64,000 nt of DNA from Acetobacterium bakii (GCF_001263355.1 NZ_LGYO01000006.1:1-64000), one strand, 5' to 3'; shown: positions 26,638-36,779, counted from the first letter of the stretch. Numbers and translations: made by a program. The notes: generated by a model from the letters alone, not told the origin.

Positions 26638-27936
26638 ATTGACGAGGTTGCGGCGGATGAGGGTACGGGCTTCGCCGATCATGTACAGGGAGCCCACAAA
26701 AACGTTGACTTCCTCGGTTTTGAGAAGATCGATGTTTTGGACGGCGGCATCCATGGTATCGTAAAAATCGACGGATTTTTTGTATTTTTCGTGGATCAGG
26801 GCGGCCATTTCTTCAGCCGGCATGGCCCGGTCACTGTTGGGCGTGAGGGTATGGATGGTCGCAGCCATGGGCACGAGATAAGACAGGGATTCTTCAATAT
26901 CTTTATCTTCCAGCATACCAAAATAAAGGTTGATAACTTTTTTCGGGAAATACGAGGCCATATTTTTCACAAAAGCCTGGATGCCGTTGCTATTGTGGGC
27001 GCCATCAATGAGAACTACCGGGGAATCTGTGAATATTTCAAAACGTCCCGGAAAAGTTACCTGGGATAAAGCCTCTTTAATATGGGCAGGCTTGATCTGA
27101 AAGCCTTTACGGATCAGCAAGCCAATGACCTCCAGTGCGGTAAGACAGTTGAGTGACTGATGGTTGCCCAATAGTTTCAGTGAAAAGGTATCCAAATCCA
27201 GTTTATCGCCCAGATATCTTAAGGTTTGGCTGTGACCGGTAAAGCTTTCAATAGAAATGTCTTGAGGGTCTACCAGGATAACCGAGGCATTTTTTGATGT
27301 GGCAAAATCAAGGATCACCTTCATGGCTTCGGGTTCCTGGGGATAAATCACAACATCAGAGCCTTCTTTAATAATAGAAGCTTTTTCAAAGGCAATTTCA
27401 CCTAAGGTAGTGCCAAGATAATCGGTGTGGTCACAGCTGATGCTCATGATGACAACGGCCAGGGGATCCTTAATGATATTGGTGGCATCAAGACGTCCGC
27501 CCATGCCAACTTCCAGAACTACGACATCTACCTGTTTTTCATAAAAATACTGGAAACCGACAGCGGTGACCATTTCAAACTCGGTGGGATGGGGTTCGCC
27601 CTGGGCCAGCAGCACTTCAATGCGTTCTTTGACAAAGCTGGTAGCAGCCACCAGACTGGCATCGTCAATGGGTTCGCAATTTAGTTGGATACGCTCATTA
27701 AAGGCTTCCAGAAATGGTGAAGTGAACAGTCCGGTGTCGTAGCCGGCTGTTTTTAATATTCGGGCAATCATGGTGGAGGTGGAACCTTTGCCATTGGTAC
27801 CGGCAATGTGGACGAATTTTAATTTGTCCTGAGGATTTCCCATTTCATTGAGCAGGAGACCCATACTTTCAAGTCCCAGCCGGGTGCCAAACTTATGGGT
27901 TGATTCAATATATGCAATAGCTTCAGATACATTCAT
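26635..27936 (-). CDS. folC: Folylpolyglutamate synthase / dihydrofolate synthase
   Basis: FolC adds glutamate to dihydropteroate and/or to folates, retaining them in the cell. The 433-residue Mur-ligase-like protein has the P-loop HIAGTNGKGSTSTMI (residue ~44), SPFLEAFNERIQ, VVLEVGMGGRLDATN, SISCDHTDYLG and VLIDGAHNSNG. It is 6 nt downstream of the cyclo-ligase gene, so the two form a folate operon. In an acetogen this would support the tetrahydrofolate pool of the Wood-Ljungdahl pathway (inference). Confidence 0.95.
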   Translation of the reverse strand: MNVSEAIAYIESTHKFGTRLGLESMGLLLNEMGNPQDKLKFVHIAGTNGKGSTSTMIARILKTAGYDTGLFTSPFLEAFNERIQLNCEPIDDASLVAATSFVKERIEVLLAQGEPHPTEFEMVTAVGFQYFYEKQVDVVVLEVGMGGRLDATNIIKDPLAVVIMSISCDHTDYLGTTLGEIAFEKASIIKEGSDVVIYPQEPEAMKVILDFATSKNASVILVDPQDISIESFTGHSQTLRYLGDKLDLDTFSLKLLGNHQSLNCLTALEVIGLLIRKGFQIKPAHIKEALSQVTFPGRFEIFTDSPVVLIDGAHNSNGIQAFVKNMASYFPKKVINLYFGMLEDKDIEESLSYLVPMAATIHTLTPNSDRAMPAEEMAALIHEKYKKSVDFYDTMDAAVQNIDLLKTEEVNVFVGSLYMIGEARTLIRRNLVN

Positions 27937-27942
27937 TTCTAA

Positions 27943-28518
27943 TTAGGCCTCCTGAATTGGACAGCAGGTCAAACATTTTTCGGTAATCATGTAGTCCACA
28001 CTTTTATCATGGGCTTCCATGGGGATTTCATCGAAAATAAAATCGTCGCGAATCAGTGCAACCGTGATACAATCATCATTGATGGTTTCAAGAAAGCGAT
28101 CATAATATCCGCCACCAAAGCCCATCCGATGACCAACATGGGAAAAGGCACAGCCCGGAACCATGACTAAATCAAGTTGTTTAGGGTCGATGATGCGTAG
28201 ACAATCGTCACGAACTTCAAGAATGCCGTAGTGGCCCTCTTCCAGATCTTCGGGAAAATTCTTGATTTCAGATAAGGTAATCGTATGATCGGAAATATTG
28301 CAAATAGGGGCAACGACATGTTTGCCATCGGCCAACGCCTTTTCAATAAAATCGTGGGTGTAAATCTCGGTTCCAAAACTGACATAAACCATGATCCATT
28401 CCGCTTTCTCGTAAAGGTCACTCTCTAAAAATTTATTAATAATTGCAGCATCGGTGGTGGCACAATAAACGGCCTTGCGATGTGCCAGAATTTCTTTTCG
28501 AAACGCACTTTTATCCAT
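27943..28518 (-). CDS. 5-formyltetrahydrofolate cyclo-ligase
   Basis: Converts 5-formyl-THF to 5,10-methenyl-THF with ATP, recovering a dead-end folate. The 191-residue protein has the RKEILAHRK N-terminus, the folate/ATP motif DLVMVPGCAFSHVGHRMGFGGGYYDRFL and a VDYMITEK end. I start at the ATG ending at 28518 because CTCCTC (GAGGAG on the coding strand, 28526-28531) is 7 nt upstream; an ATG five codons earlier lacks this. Cotranscribed with folC. Confidence 0.92.
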   Translation of the reverse strand: MDKSAFRKEILAHRKAVYCATTDAAIINKFLESDLYEKAEWIMVYVSFGTEIYTHDFIEKALADGKHVVAPICNISDHTITLSEIKNFPEDLEEGHYGILEVRDDCLRIIDPKQLDLVMVPGCAFSHVGHRMGFGGGYYDRFLETINDDCITVALIRDDFIFDEIPMEAHDKSVDYMITEKCLTCCPIQEA

Positions 28519-28620
28519 ATGTATTCTCCTCAAATTAAAGATTATTTTCAGATAATATTATATCACAAAGCAAGCCTTCAACAAGGAAAAACTAAGGGGA
28601 AATTTTATCAAAAATTTTCA

Positions 28621-28648
28621 TTGAAAATTAGTCAAAGTTGGTTATACT
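28621..28648 (+). promoter_or_regulatory. Promoter of the DUF1638 gene
   Basis: TTGAAA (28621-28626) - 16 bp - TATACT (28643-28648). A small stem-loop, TTACTC-TTGAAA-GAGTAA (28681-28698), lies in the leader just before the ribosome site. Confidence 0.6.
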
Positions 28649-28717
28649 AGAAGAAGACTGTTCTAAAAATTCCATTGGTATTACTCTTGAAAGAGTAACT
28701 CAGAAAAGGTGTTACAG

Positions 28718-29389
28718 ATGAAAAGATTATTAATTGCTTGTGAAACCATTCGAAATGAAGTTGAATTGGTATTAAAAAGGCAATCCCTGGAGATTGATAT
28801 TTTATGGATGCCTAATACACTTCATGATTCTCCGGATCGATTAAGGGACGCCCTCCAGACGGAAATTAATAAAGCCGAAGAGGATTATGACGAGCTTCTG
28901 TTTGCCTATGGTAATTGTGGCAATGGCCTACTGGGACTGAAAAGTGAAAAGGCAACCCTGGTGATTCCCCAATACGGGGACTGCATTGATATGCTTTTAT
29001 GTGAGACCGATAACCTGGAACGTGTTCGCACCAATACTTATTTTTTAACCGATGGCTGGTTAAAAGGCGAAAAAACCCTGGATGTGGAATATGAGCACAA
29101 CCTGAAAAAGTATGGTGAGCAGCGGGCGAAAAGGATCATGCACATCATGTTCAAACATTATAAAAATCTAATGCTCATTGATACCGGTGCCTATGATACA
29201 AAAAAGGTGCTGCCCAGAGTCAATGATATAGGTGAGCTCATTGGTTTAGAGGTGATTGTCAGACCCGGAAGTATATCACCCCTGGAAAAGCTGGTTTCAG
29301 GTCAATGGGAAGATAAATTCTGTGTTGTGCCCCCGGGGCGGGCCACAAATTATGACGATTTCCTTGGCATCGCCATCAGAAATGTTTAG
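28718..29389 (+). CDS. DUF1638 family protein
   Basis: A 223-residue soluble protein recognised as DUF1638 from the opening LLIACETIRNEVE and the core YGNCGNGLLGL...VIPQYGDCIDMLL, with Cys residues spaced as in the family, and GTYFLTDGW-like YFLTDGWLKGE. The biochemical role is unknown. Family members often occur near corrinoid-dependent methyltransferase genes in methylotrophic anaerobes; no such gene is adjacent here. ATG at 28718 is preferred over the GTG three codons upstream because AAAAGG lies 8 nt before it. Confidence 0.85.
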   Translation: MKRLLIACETIRNEVELVLKRQSLEIDILWMPNTLHDSPDRLRDALQTEINKAEEDYDELLFAYGNCGNGLLGLKSEKATLVIPQYGDCIDMLLCETDNLERVRTNTYFLTDGWLKGEKTLDVEYEHNLKKYGEQRAKRIMHIMFKHYKNLMLIDTGAYDTKKVLPRVNDIGELIGLEVIVRPGSISPLEKLVSGQWEDKFCVVPPGRATNYDDFLGIAIRNV

Positions 29390-29411
29390 TTTTTTCAATA
29401 GCTGATTCACT

Positions 29412-29449
29412 AAGCCACCCGTAGAAATCTACTAGGTGGCTTTTTTTTG
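29412..29449 (+). terminator. Terminator after the DUF1638 gene
   Basis: AGCCACC-cgtagaaatctacta-GGTGGCT stem followed by eight or more T residues. Confidence 0.9.
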
Positions 29450-29512
29450 ACAATGCGCATAAATACATGGTATATTTATGAGATAATATCACATAGTAAA
29501 AGAAAACTATGT
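29447..29512 (+). promoter_or_regulatory. Promoter and palindrome before the hemolysin III gene
   Basis: TTGACA (29447-29452) - 18 bp - TATATT (29471-29476). The -35 overlaps the terminator T tract. A perfect inverted repeat ACATAGT-N8-ACTATGT (29491-29512) sits just past the expected transcription start and could be an operator or leader hairpin. Confidence 0.6.
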
Positions 29513-29528
29513 TCGAAAGGAAGTAATT

Positions 29529-30173
29529 ATGAACCGATTTCGTGATCCGATTAATGCTCTAACCCATCTTATTGGGGCGATTCTCTCTGTTGTGGGAACA
29601 ATTGCCATGCTATGGCTGATTATTGCAGAAAACAATGTGACGCCGCTGACTCTGATTTCCGTTTTGGCCTTTGGGGCCGGATTGATTTGTTTGTACAGTA
29701 CCAGCTTTATCTATCATGCCTCTCTGGGAAGCGAGGAACGGGTGCTTCATTTGAAAAAAATGGATCATGCCATGATTTTTATTCTCATCGCCGGAACCTA
29801 TACCCCATTTTGTCTGCTGGCTCTATCCGGAACTACCCGCATCGTGATGATGAGCGCCATTTGGGGGATTGCAATCATTGGCATCATCCTTAAAGTGATG
29901 TGGATTAATATGCCCCGCTGGCTGGGTACCGGATTATACATTTTTTTAGGCTGGTTTGCAATTTTTGCAATGGGTCCCCTTTACGCGGCGCTACCGCTGC
30001 CCGGATTCATCCTGCTGGTGGCAGGCGGGGTGATGTATACCGTCGGCGGTGTCATTTACGCATTGAAGAAACCTAATTTTTCTAAAGCTTTTGGCTTTCA
30101 TGAGTTCTTTCATATCTTTGTTATTTTGGGATCTTTGTGTCACTATTGCTGTATTTTTTTCTTTATTCTTTAA
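29529..30173 (+). CDS. Hemolysin III family membrane protein
   Basis: A 214-residue protein of the Hly-III/PAQR family with seven hydrophobic segments. Family hallmarks are seen: the N-terminal RDPINALTHLIGAILS, SFIYHASLG (conserved Ser and His), LKKMDHAMIFILIAGTYTPF (Asp-His), and the C-terminal FHEFFHIFVILGSLCHY with two His. PAQR proteins are thought to be membrane hydrolases using these Ser/Asp/His residues as a metal site; the bacterial substrate is not established. Confidence 0.92.
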   Translation: MNRFRDPINALTHLIGAILSVVGTIAMLWLIIAENNVTPLTLISVLAFGAGLICLYSTSFIYHASLGSEERVLHLKKMDHAMIFILIAGTYTPFCLLALSGTTRIVMMSAIWGIAIIGIILKVMWINMPRWLGTGLYIFLGWFAIFAMGPLYAALPLPGFILLVAGGVMYTVGGVIYALKKPNFSKAFGFHEFFHIFVILGSLCHYCCIFFFIL

Positions 30174-30248
30174 TAAAAAAGGGGGAATTGAAAATTTATA
30201 GCCATAAAAGTAAAATTTTGATTGTAATTTTTTCAAAATCCGTTAAAA

Positions 30249-30311
30249 TATAATAGTATGTATATTGCATCACTGCAAAAAAAAAACTCAATTTTTTGCG
30301 GTGATTTTTTA
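30249..30311 (+). promoter_or_regulatory. pyrG leader: TATAAT box and intrinsic terminator-like hairpin
   Basis: TATAAT (30249-30254, no convincing -35) is followed at 30269-30305 by a 14-bp stem ATCACTGCAAAAAA/TTTTTTGCGGTGAT with a T run. Read as part of the pyrG leader this would be an attenuator close to the transcript start; read alone it could be the terminator of the hemolysin III gene. The GGGC start and pyrimidine-rich arm of the B. subtilis pyrG attenuator are not visible. Confidence 0.5.
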
Positions 30312-30350
30312 TTGGAATTTATTAAGAACAAGAAAAAGGAGTATAGTTAG

Positions 30351-31958
<1,608 letters not shown>

Positions 31959-31964
31959 TTCGTT

Positions 31965-31998
31965 AAAAAAGTCAAGATCCTAGATCTTGACTTTTTTA
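31965..31998 (+). terminator. Terminator after pyrG
   Basis: A-run, GTCAAGATC-cta-GATCTTGAC, T-run; near-perfect symmetric stem. Confidence 0.92.
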
Positions 31999-32036
31999 AT
32001 GGGGTGACACACCATATCTATAAAAATACAATAAAC

Positions 32037-32116
32037 TGTGGATAACTTTTAATTGTGGAAAGAATACTCCTGAAATTGTGGATAACATGGGTTTTATCTG
32101 TGGACAGTGTTGATAA
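32037..32116 (+). promoter_or_regulatory. Cluster of DnaA-box-like 9-mers
   Basis: Five 9-mers in the same orientation: TGTGGATAA (32037-32045), TGTGGAAAG (32054-32062), TGTGGATAA (32077-32085), TGTGGACAG (32099-32107) and TGTTGATAA (32108-32116). Two are the exact complement of the consensus TTATCCACA. A sixth weaker one, TGTGGAAAA, is at 32216. They lie in the 357-nt gap between pyrG and nadE, which otherwise shows only the pyrG terminator and AT-rich sequence. No dnaA or dnaN is near, so this is a secondary DnaA-binding cluster rather than obviously oriC. Confidence 0.65.
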
Positions 32117-32315
32117 CTTTGTGAATTTAACAAAAAACCCATGAATAGAGCCAAAGGTTATATTAGGTTATCAGGCCTTCGCTGTGTACAAATACGAAGA
32201 AATTTAAACACAGCCTGTGGAAAAGTAAAAGAGGATTGCCAGGAAGTTTCAATCGGGATATAATGAAAGACACCAATCTGGAATGATTGAGGATTAAAGG
32301 TAAAAGGTGAATTGA

Positions 32316-34256
32316 ATGCATAAATATAGTTTTGTACGAACGGCCTGTGCTGTTCCAAAAATAAAACTGGCGGATTGCCGGTATAATGTGGAAGAAATGA
32401 TTGATTTGGCTGAAAAAGCCTTGGCTCAGGGGGTGGAAGTTTTAGTTTTTCCCGAACTTGGCATTACCGGTTATACATGCGGCGATTTATTTTTCCAACG
32501 AGAGCTTCAAAAAAATGCACTTATAGCTCTGGAACAATTCCTTGAATGGTCCGCTGGGAAAAAAATCCTTCTGGTTGCAGGAATACCGCTGGTTATAGCG
32601 GGAAGCTTGTATAATTGTGGAGTGGTTCTTAATTCAGGGAAAATTTTGGGAGTTATTCCAAAAACTTTTGTTCCCAATAATCAGGAATTTTATGAAAAAC
32701 GTTGGTTTGCCTCTTCAAAATCGCTTCTCCAGTTGGAAATCACACTTTTGGGACAGACTGTGCCAGTTGGAACCGATTTGCTTTTTCAGAACAATCTCAT
32801 CGAGGATTTTGTGGTGGCCGTGGAAATTTGCGAAGATTTATGGGCGCCGATACCACCGGGAAGCTTTCATGCCCTGGCAGGGGCTACTGTTATTCTAAAC
32901 CTTTCAGCCAGTAATGACATAGTGAGTAAAAGTGACTATCGTCGGGAACTGATCCGTTTGCAATCCGGGCGATGTAATGCGGGTTATCTCTACACCTCAG
33001 CAGGCTTTGGCGAGTCCACAACCGATCTGGTTTTCGGCGGACACGCGATTATCTGCGAACGAGGGGTCTTAATCAGCGAACTGCCTAAATATAACCTGGG
33101 CAATGAACTGCTGGTGGCAGATCTTGACATCGAATCCCTGGTTCACGACCGCCAACTACTACATTCGTTTTCAGATTCGGTAGATCTCATCAAAGACAAA
33201 ACCTATCGCAGAGTTACTTTTGAGTCCCTGGATTGTAAAGTATATGACGGAGATGTCAATCCCTTTCCCTTTGTTCCCGGTGATCCGAATCGTCGCAGTG
33301 AACGCTGTGAAGAAATTTTCAACATCCAGACCATGGGGCTGGCCAGTCGGCTAAGACACATTGGAAATGCACCCATGGTGGTGGGCATATCCGGGGGACT
33401 GGATTCCACCATGGCACTGCTGGTTTGTGTGAATGTCTGTGATCGCTTCGATATTCCCCGGGCGAAAATCCATGCGGTGACTATGCCTGGCTTTGGTACC
33501 ACTGACCGAACCTACGATAACGCCGTGGCGCTGATTAAAGGATTGGGTGTCACCTTTCACGAAATTTCCATTGTCGCTGCCTGTACCGCTCACTTTAAGG
33601 ATATTGACCATGACATTAAGGTTCATGATGTGACCTTTGAAAATGCTCAGGCCCGGGAGCGGACTCAGATCCTCATGGATCTTGCCAATAAGGTTGGGGG
33701 GATTGTCATCGGAACCGGGGATTTATCCGAACTGGCCCTCGGCTGGGCTACCTATAATGGCGATCACATGTCTATGTATAGCGTGAACGCCAGTGTGCCA
33801 AAGACCCTTATTCGCTATTTAGTAAAGTGGGTCGCTGATCATACCAAAGAAACTTCCATTCAGATCATCCTTTATGATGTGTTGGATACTCCGGTTTCAC
33901 CAGAGTTGTTGCCGCCGGATGAAAATGGCAAAATAAAGCAGAAAACTGAAGAGGTGGTAGGGCCCTATGAGCTTCATGACTTTTTCATTTATCAAATGGT
34001 GCGTTGTGCCTTTGGCCCTGAGAAAATATATTTTTTAGCAACAAAGGCATTTGCCGGTGTTTATGAAAACACGGTAATCCTTAAGTGGCTGAAAAAGTTT
34101 TATAGTCGTTTCTTTAGTCAGCAGTTTAAACGCTCCTGTGTGCCGGATGGCCCGAAGGTAGGTTCCGTATCCTTTTCACCCCGAGGCGATTGGCGGATGC
34201 CCTCGGATGCCCATGCTACCCAATGGCTAAAAGCCCTTGAAAAAATCCAAGAATAA
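32316..34256 (+). CDS. nadE: Glutamine-dependent NAD+ synthetase
   Basis: Final step of NAD synthesis: amidation of nicotinate adenine dinucleotide with ammonia from glutamine. The 646-residue protein has an N-terminal nitrilase-type glutaminase domain (FPELGITGYTCGDLFFQ with catalytic Glu, then VAVEICEDLW with the Cys) and a C-terminal NAD synthetase domain (VVGISGGLDSTMALLV near residue 355, GTGDLSELALGW, YSVNASVPKTL). Length fits the two-domain family. The DnaA-box cluster lies directly upstream, so expression could be linked to DnaA (inference). Confidence 0.96.
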   Translation: MHKYSFVRTACAVPKIKLADCRYNVEEMIDLAEKALAQGVEVLVFPELGITGYTCGDLFFQRELQKNALIALEQFLEWSAGKKILLVAGIPLVIAGSLYNCGVVLNSGKILGVIPKTFVPNNQEFYEKRWFASSKSLLQLEITLLGQTVPVGTDLLFQNNLIEDFVVAVEICEDLWAPIPPGSFHALAGATVILNLSASNDIVSKSDYRRELIRLQSGRCNAGYLYTSAGFGESTTDLVFGGHAIICERGVLISELPKYNLGNELLVADLDIESLVHDRQLLHSFSDSVDLIKDKTYRRVTFESLDCKVYDGDVNPFPFVPGDPNRRSERCEEIFNIQTMGLASRLRHIGNAPMVVGISGGLDSTMALLVCVNVCDRFDIPRAKIHAVTMPGFGTTDRTYDNAVALIKGLGVTFHEISIVAACTAHFKDIDHDIKVHDVTFENAQARERTQILMDLANKVGGIVIGTGDLSELALGWATYNGDHMSMYSVNASVPKTLIRYLVKWVADHTKETSIQIILYDVLDTPVSPELLPPDENGKIKQKTEEVVGPYELHDFFIYQMVRCAFGPEKIYFLATKAFAGVYENTVILKWLKKFYSRFFSQQFKRSCVPDGPKVGSVSFSPRGDWRMPSDAHATQWLKALEKIQE

Positions 34257-34277
34257 TCGAGTACAAGAATAACAATA

Positions 34278-34313
34278 AAAAAAGTCAGCTCCCATAGCGG
34301 GAACTGACCTTTT
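34278..34313. terminator. Terminator between nadE and the XRE gene
   Basis: A-run, GTCAGcTCCC-atagc-GGGAaCTGAC, CTTTT. It can act for both converging genes. Confidence 0.75.
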
Positions 34314-34361
34314 GTGAATAAATCATTTCTAATGCTTAAAAGGATCGTGCATAGTATTGAT

Positions 34362-34790
34362 TTAAACAGCGTCTTCTTTAGTGTCTTCTTTTTTAGTGCA
34401 ATAGTGTTGAACAAGAACTTCATGCTTAAAGTTGATAAAGTCTAAAATTTCTTTTTTGGCATCCGGGCTGGCCAGAGCGTAGCCAAAAAGACCCATAAGA
34501 TCCTTCATTTCCAATGGCTTGGAAAGCTGTTCAGCAGGATCCTGACATCCTTCAGATTTAAGTTTTGCATCATTCAAAGAAGTCGAATTGTTCGTCCGAC
34601 AAAGAAGATAATCAACCGATACATTAAAATAATCGGCAATTTCCATAAGCAATTGATTTTCAGGCAGATTCTTATCCTTTTCATACTTGGATATTGAGCT
34701 TTTGTTTAAATCGAAATGCTCTGCAAAATCTTGCTGGGTCATATCCTTATTAATACGTTGCCGTTTTAATCGTGTTCCAAAAGTTGACAT
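34362..34790 (-). CDS. XRE-family transcriptional regulator
   Basis: A 142-residue cytoplasmic regulator. The N-terminal ~60 residues form a Cro/CI helix-turn-helix: FGTRLKRQRINKDMTQQDFAE, then SSISKYEKDKNLPENQLLMEIADYFNVSVDYLL. The C-terminal half has no recognised domain (DPAEQLSKPLEMKDLMGLFGYALASPDAKKE in outline), perhaps for oligomerisation. The start ending at 34790 is set by GGAGG on the coding strand (34797-34801). A 7-bp inverted repeat operator lies just upstream, suggesting autorepression. Target genes beyond itself are unknown; the helicase gene is divergent. Confidence 0.88.
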   Translation of the reverse strand: MSTFGTRLKRQRINKDMTQQDFAEHFDLNKSSISKYEKDKNLPENQLLMEIADYFNVSVDYLLCRTNNSTSLNDAKLKSEGCQDPAEQLSKPLEMKDLMGLFGYALASPDAKKEILDFINFKHEVLVQHYCTKKEDTKEDAV

Positions 34791-34809
34791 TTTATACCTC
34801 CTTTTAAAA

Positions 34810-34834
34810 ATCGTGATAAATACAATCTCACGAT
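34810..34834. promoter_or_regulatory. Probable operator of the XRE regulator
   Basis: A perfect inverted repeat ATCGTGA-N11-TCACGAT between the XRE ribosome site and the further upstream AT-rich region. Dimension and position suit an autoregulatory XRE dimer site. Confidence 0.65.
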
Positions 34835-34958
34835 GAGACATATTTATATGACTAGTATATACCATCTGTCCATAAAGTTACCAGAATTTTTACAATAAAG
34901 TGCTTAAGAAGTGCCAAATTAGAAATAATTGTAATAACAATAGGAAGTAAAATCATAA

Positions 34959-35003
34959 TTTCTTAAAAATCCAAAAGAAAGTGTTTCTTAAATGTCAAAA
35001 GAA
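34959..35003 (+). repeat. Two direct copies of a TTTCTTAAA..TC.AAAAGAA motif
   Basis: TTTCTTAAAAATCCAAAAGAA (34959-34979, one base over 20 split here as TTTCTTAAAAATC and CAAAAGAA) and TTTCTTAAATGTCAAAAGAA (34984-35003), 25 bp apart, lie directly upstream of the helicase promoter. A close third copy lies at 62056-62077. Possible regulator sites of unknown type. Confidence 0.45.
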
Positions 35004-35009
35004 TAGCAC

Positions 35010-35038
35010 TTGCATAAAAGCATTTATTAGTTTATAAT
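35010..35038 (+). promoter_or_regulatory. Promoter of the DEAD-box helicase gene
   Basis: TTGCAT (35010-35015) - 17 bp - TATAAT (35033-35038), 31 nt before the start codon. Confidence 0.75.
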
Positions 35039-35069
35039 TAGATGTTATATATTCGAGAAAGGATACTAA

Positions 35070-36746
35070 ATGAAATTTACAGAATTAAAAATTAATGAAC
35101 AATTGTTACAAGGCATCCAGGAAATGGGCTTTGAAGAAATGACCGAAATCCAAGAGCAAGCAATTCCACAGCTAATGATGGGAGGAGACCTTATTGGTAA
35201 ATCCCAAACAGGAACAGGCAAGACTGTTGCATTTGCCATTCCAGCTATTGAAAAACTTGATCCTTCCATAAAGAAAGTACAGGTTTTAGTGCTTTGCCCA
35301 ACCCGAGAGTTGGCAGTTCAGGTCTCAGATGAGTTTAAAAAGGTATTAAGACATGTTAAAGGCACAAAAGTTCTTCCTATTTTTGGAGGGGCATCCATTG
35401 AAGGACAGATCCGTGATCTGAAATCAGGAGTGCAGATAGTTGTGGGAACACCAGGACGTGTTATGGATCACATGCGCCGCAAAACATTAAAACTCAGCGA
35501 AGTTTCAATGGTCATTTTAGATGAAGCGGATGAAATGCTAAACATGGGTTTCCGTGAGGATATTGAATTAATCCTTGATGAAATAGAACATGAAATTCAA
35601 ACCGTATTATTTTCTGCCACCATGCCAAAAGCAATTATGAAAATTGCTGAAACCTACCAGAAAAACCCGCAATTTATTGAAATTTCGCCTAAAAATATGG
35701 TTGCACAGGGTATTGAACAAAAATATTTCAATATCAGCGATCATCATAAATTTGAGGCACTGACACGATTACTTGACGTTTACAAGCCAACCCGATCCCT
35801 TATTTTTTGCAACACCAAAAAATATGTGGATGAAATAACCGATGATTTAAAGAAACTCGGATATTCTGTGGACAAGATCCATGGCGATATGCGTCAGATG
35901 TCACGGATGGCGGTTTTAAAACAATTCAGCCGCGGCCAACTGAACATTCTGGTAGCCACCGATGTTGCCGCCCGAGGCATTGATGTTGATGATATTGATA
36001 TTGTCTTCAATTACGATGTGCCTGACAACGAAGAATATTATGTTCACCGTATTGGTCGAACCGGACGTGCCGGAAAAAGCGGGATCTCACTGACCCTGGC
36101 ACGATCACGTGATCAATTCAAATTAAGAAAAATCACCGATTACACCAAAAAAAGCATTGAACGGGGTTTAATCCCAACCAGTGAAGTCATTAACGATATT
36201 AAGATTGCCCATTTCCACGAACGCTTTAAGATTCGTGCGGAAAAAGGAAGCTTGGATTGTTATGTTGAAATCATTGAAGAATTAAAAGTTAAGGGCTATA
36301 CACCGGAAGCTATTGCAGCAGTTTTACTTCAGGCGCAGTTGCCTTTATCCGAAGCGGCAGACCTTAATACCGTGGAACGTCGTCCCAGACGCAACGATTC
36401 TGCTCCGCGCAGAGATGGTCGGGATGGCCGAGACAGCCGCGATGGCGGTCGTGGTCGACGTGATGCAGGCAGTCGTGACGGTGGCAGAAAACGTCCCGGT
36501 CCAGAAAAAACACAGCGTCTGTTTATCAGTGTTGGTGAAAAAGATAATGCTCAAAAACGGGATGTTCTTGGCGCCATCTGCGGCGAATGCGGAATCCCAT
36601 CCTCAATGGTCGGCAACATCGACATGTACGATAAATTTACCTTCGTAGACATTGATGAAGATTACGCAAAAAAAGTTGAAAAGAAATTAAACGGGAAAAA
36701 TATCAAAGACCGTAAGGTTAAGGTAGAAATTTCCAAAAAAAAATAG
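35070..36746 (+). CDS. DEAD-box ATP-dependent RNA helicase with DbpA-type RNA-binding domain
   Basis: A 558-residue SF2 RNA helicase likely involved in ribosome assembly, RNA decay or cold adaptation. Motifs in order: Q motif (FEEMTEIQEQAIP), AQTGTGKT-type SQTGTGKT, PTRELA, TPGRVMDHM, DEADEML, SAT, ATDVAARGIDV, HRIGRTGRAG. A linker (residues ~435-475) rich in Arg, Gly, Asp and Ser (RDGRDGRDSRDGGRG) leads to a C-terminal RRM-like DbpA domain (RLFISVGEKDNAQKRDVLGA). This makes it DeaD/CsdA- or DbpA-like rather than short CshB-like. Confidence 0.93.
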   Translation: MKFTELKINEQLLQGIQEMGFEEMTEIQEQAIPQLMMGGDLIGKSQTGTGKTVAFAIPAIEKLDPSIKKVQVLVLCPTRELAVQVSDEFKKVLRHVKGTKVLPIFGGASIEGQIRDLKSGVQIVVGTPGRVMDHMRRKTLKLSEVSMVILDEADEMLNMGFREDIELILDEIEHEIQTVLFSATMPKAIMKIAETYQKNPQFIEISPKNMVAQGIEQKYFNISDHHKFEALTRLLDVYKPTRSLIFCNTKKYVDEITDDLKKLGYSVDKIHGDMRQMSRMAVLKQFSRGQLNILVATDVAARGIDVDDIDIVFNYDVPDNEEYYVHRIGRTGRAGKSGISLTLARSRDQFKLRKITDYTKKSIERGLIPTSEVINDIKIAHFHERFKIRAEKGSLDCYVEIIEELKVKGYTPEAIAAVLLQAQLPLSEAADLNTVERRPRRNDSAPRRDGRDGRDSRDGGRGRRDAGSRDGGRKRPGPEKTQRLFISVGEKDNAQKRDVLGAICGECGIPSSMVGNIDMYDKFTFVDIDEDYAKKVEKKLNGKNIKDRKVKVEISKKK

Positions 36747-36779
36747 AACATAATTAAATAGTACTAAACAGGAGGTGCC

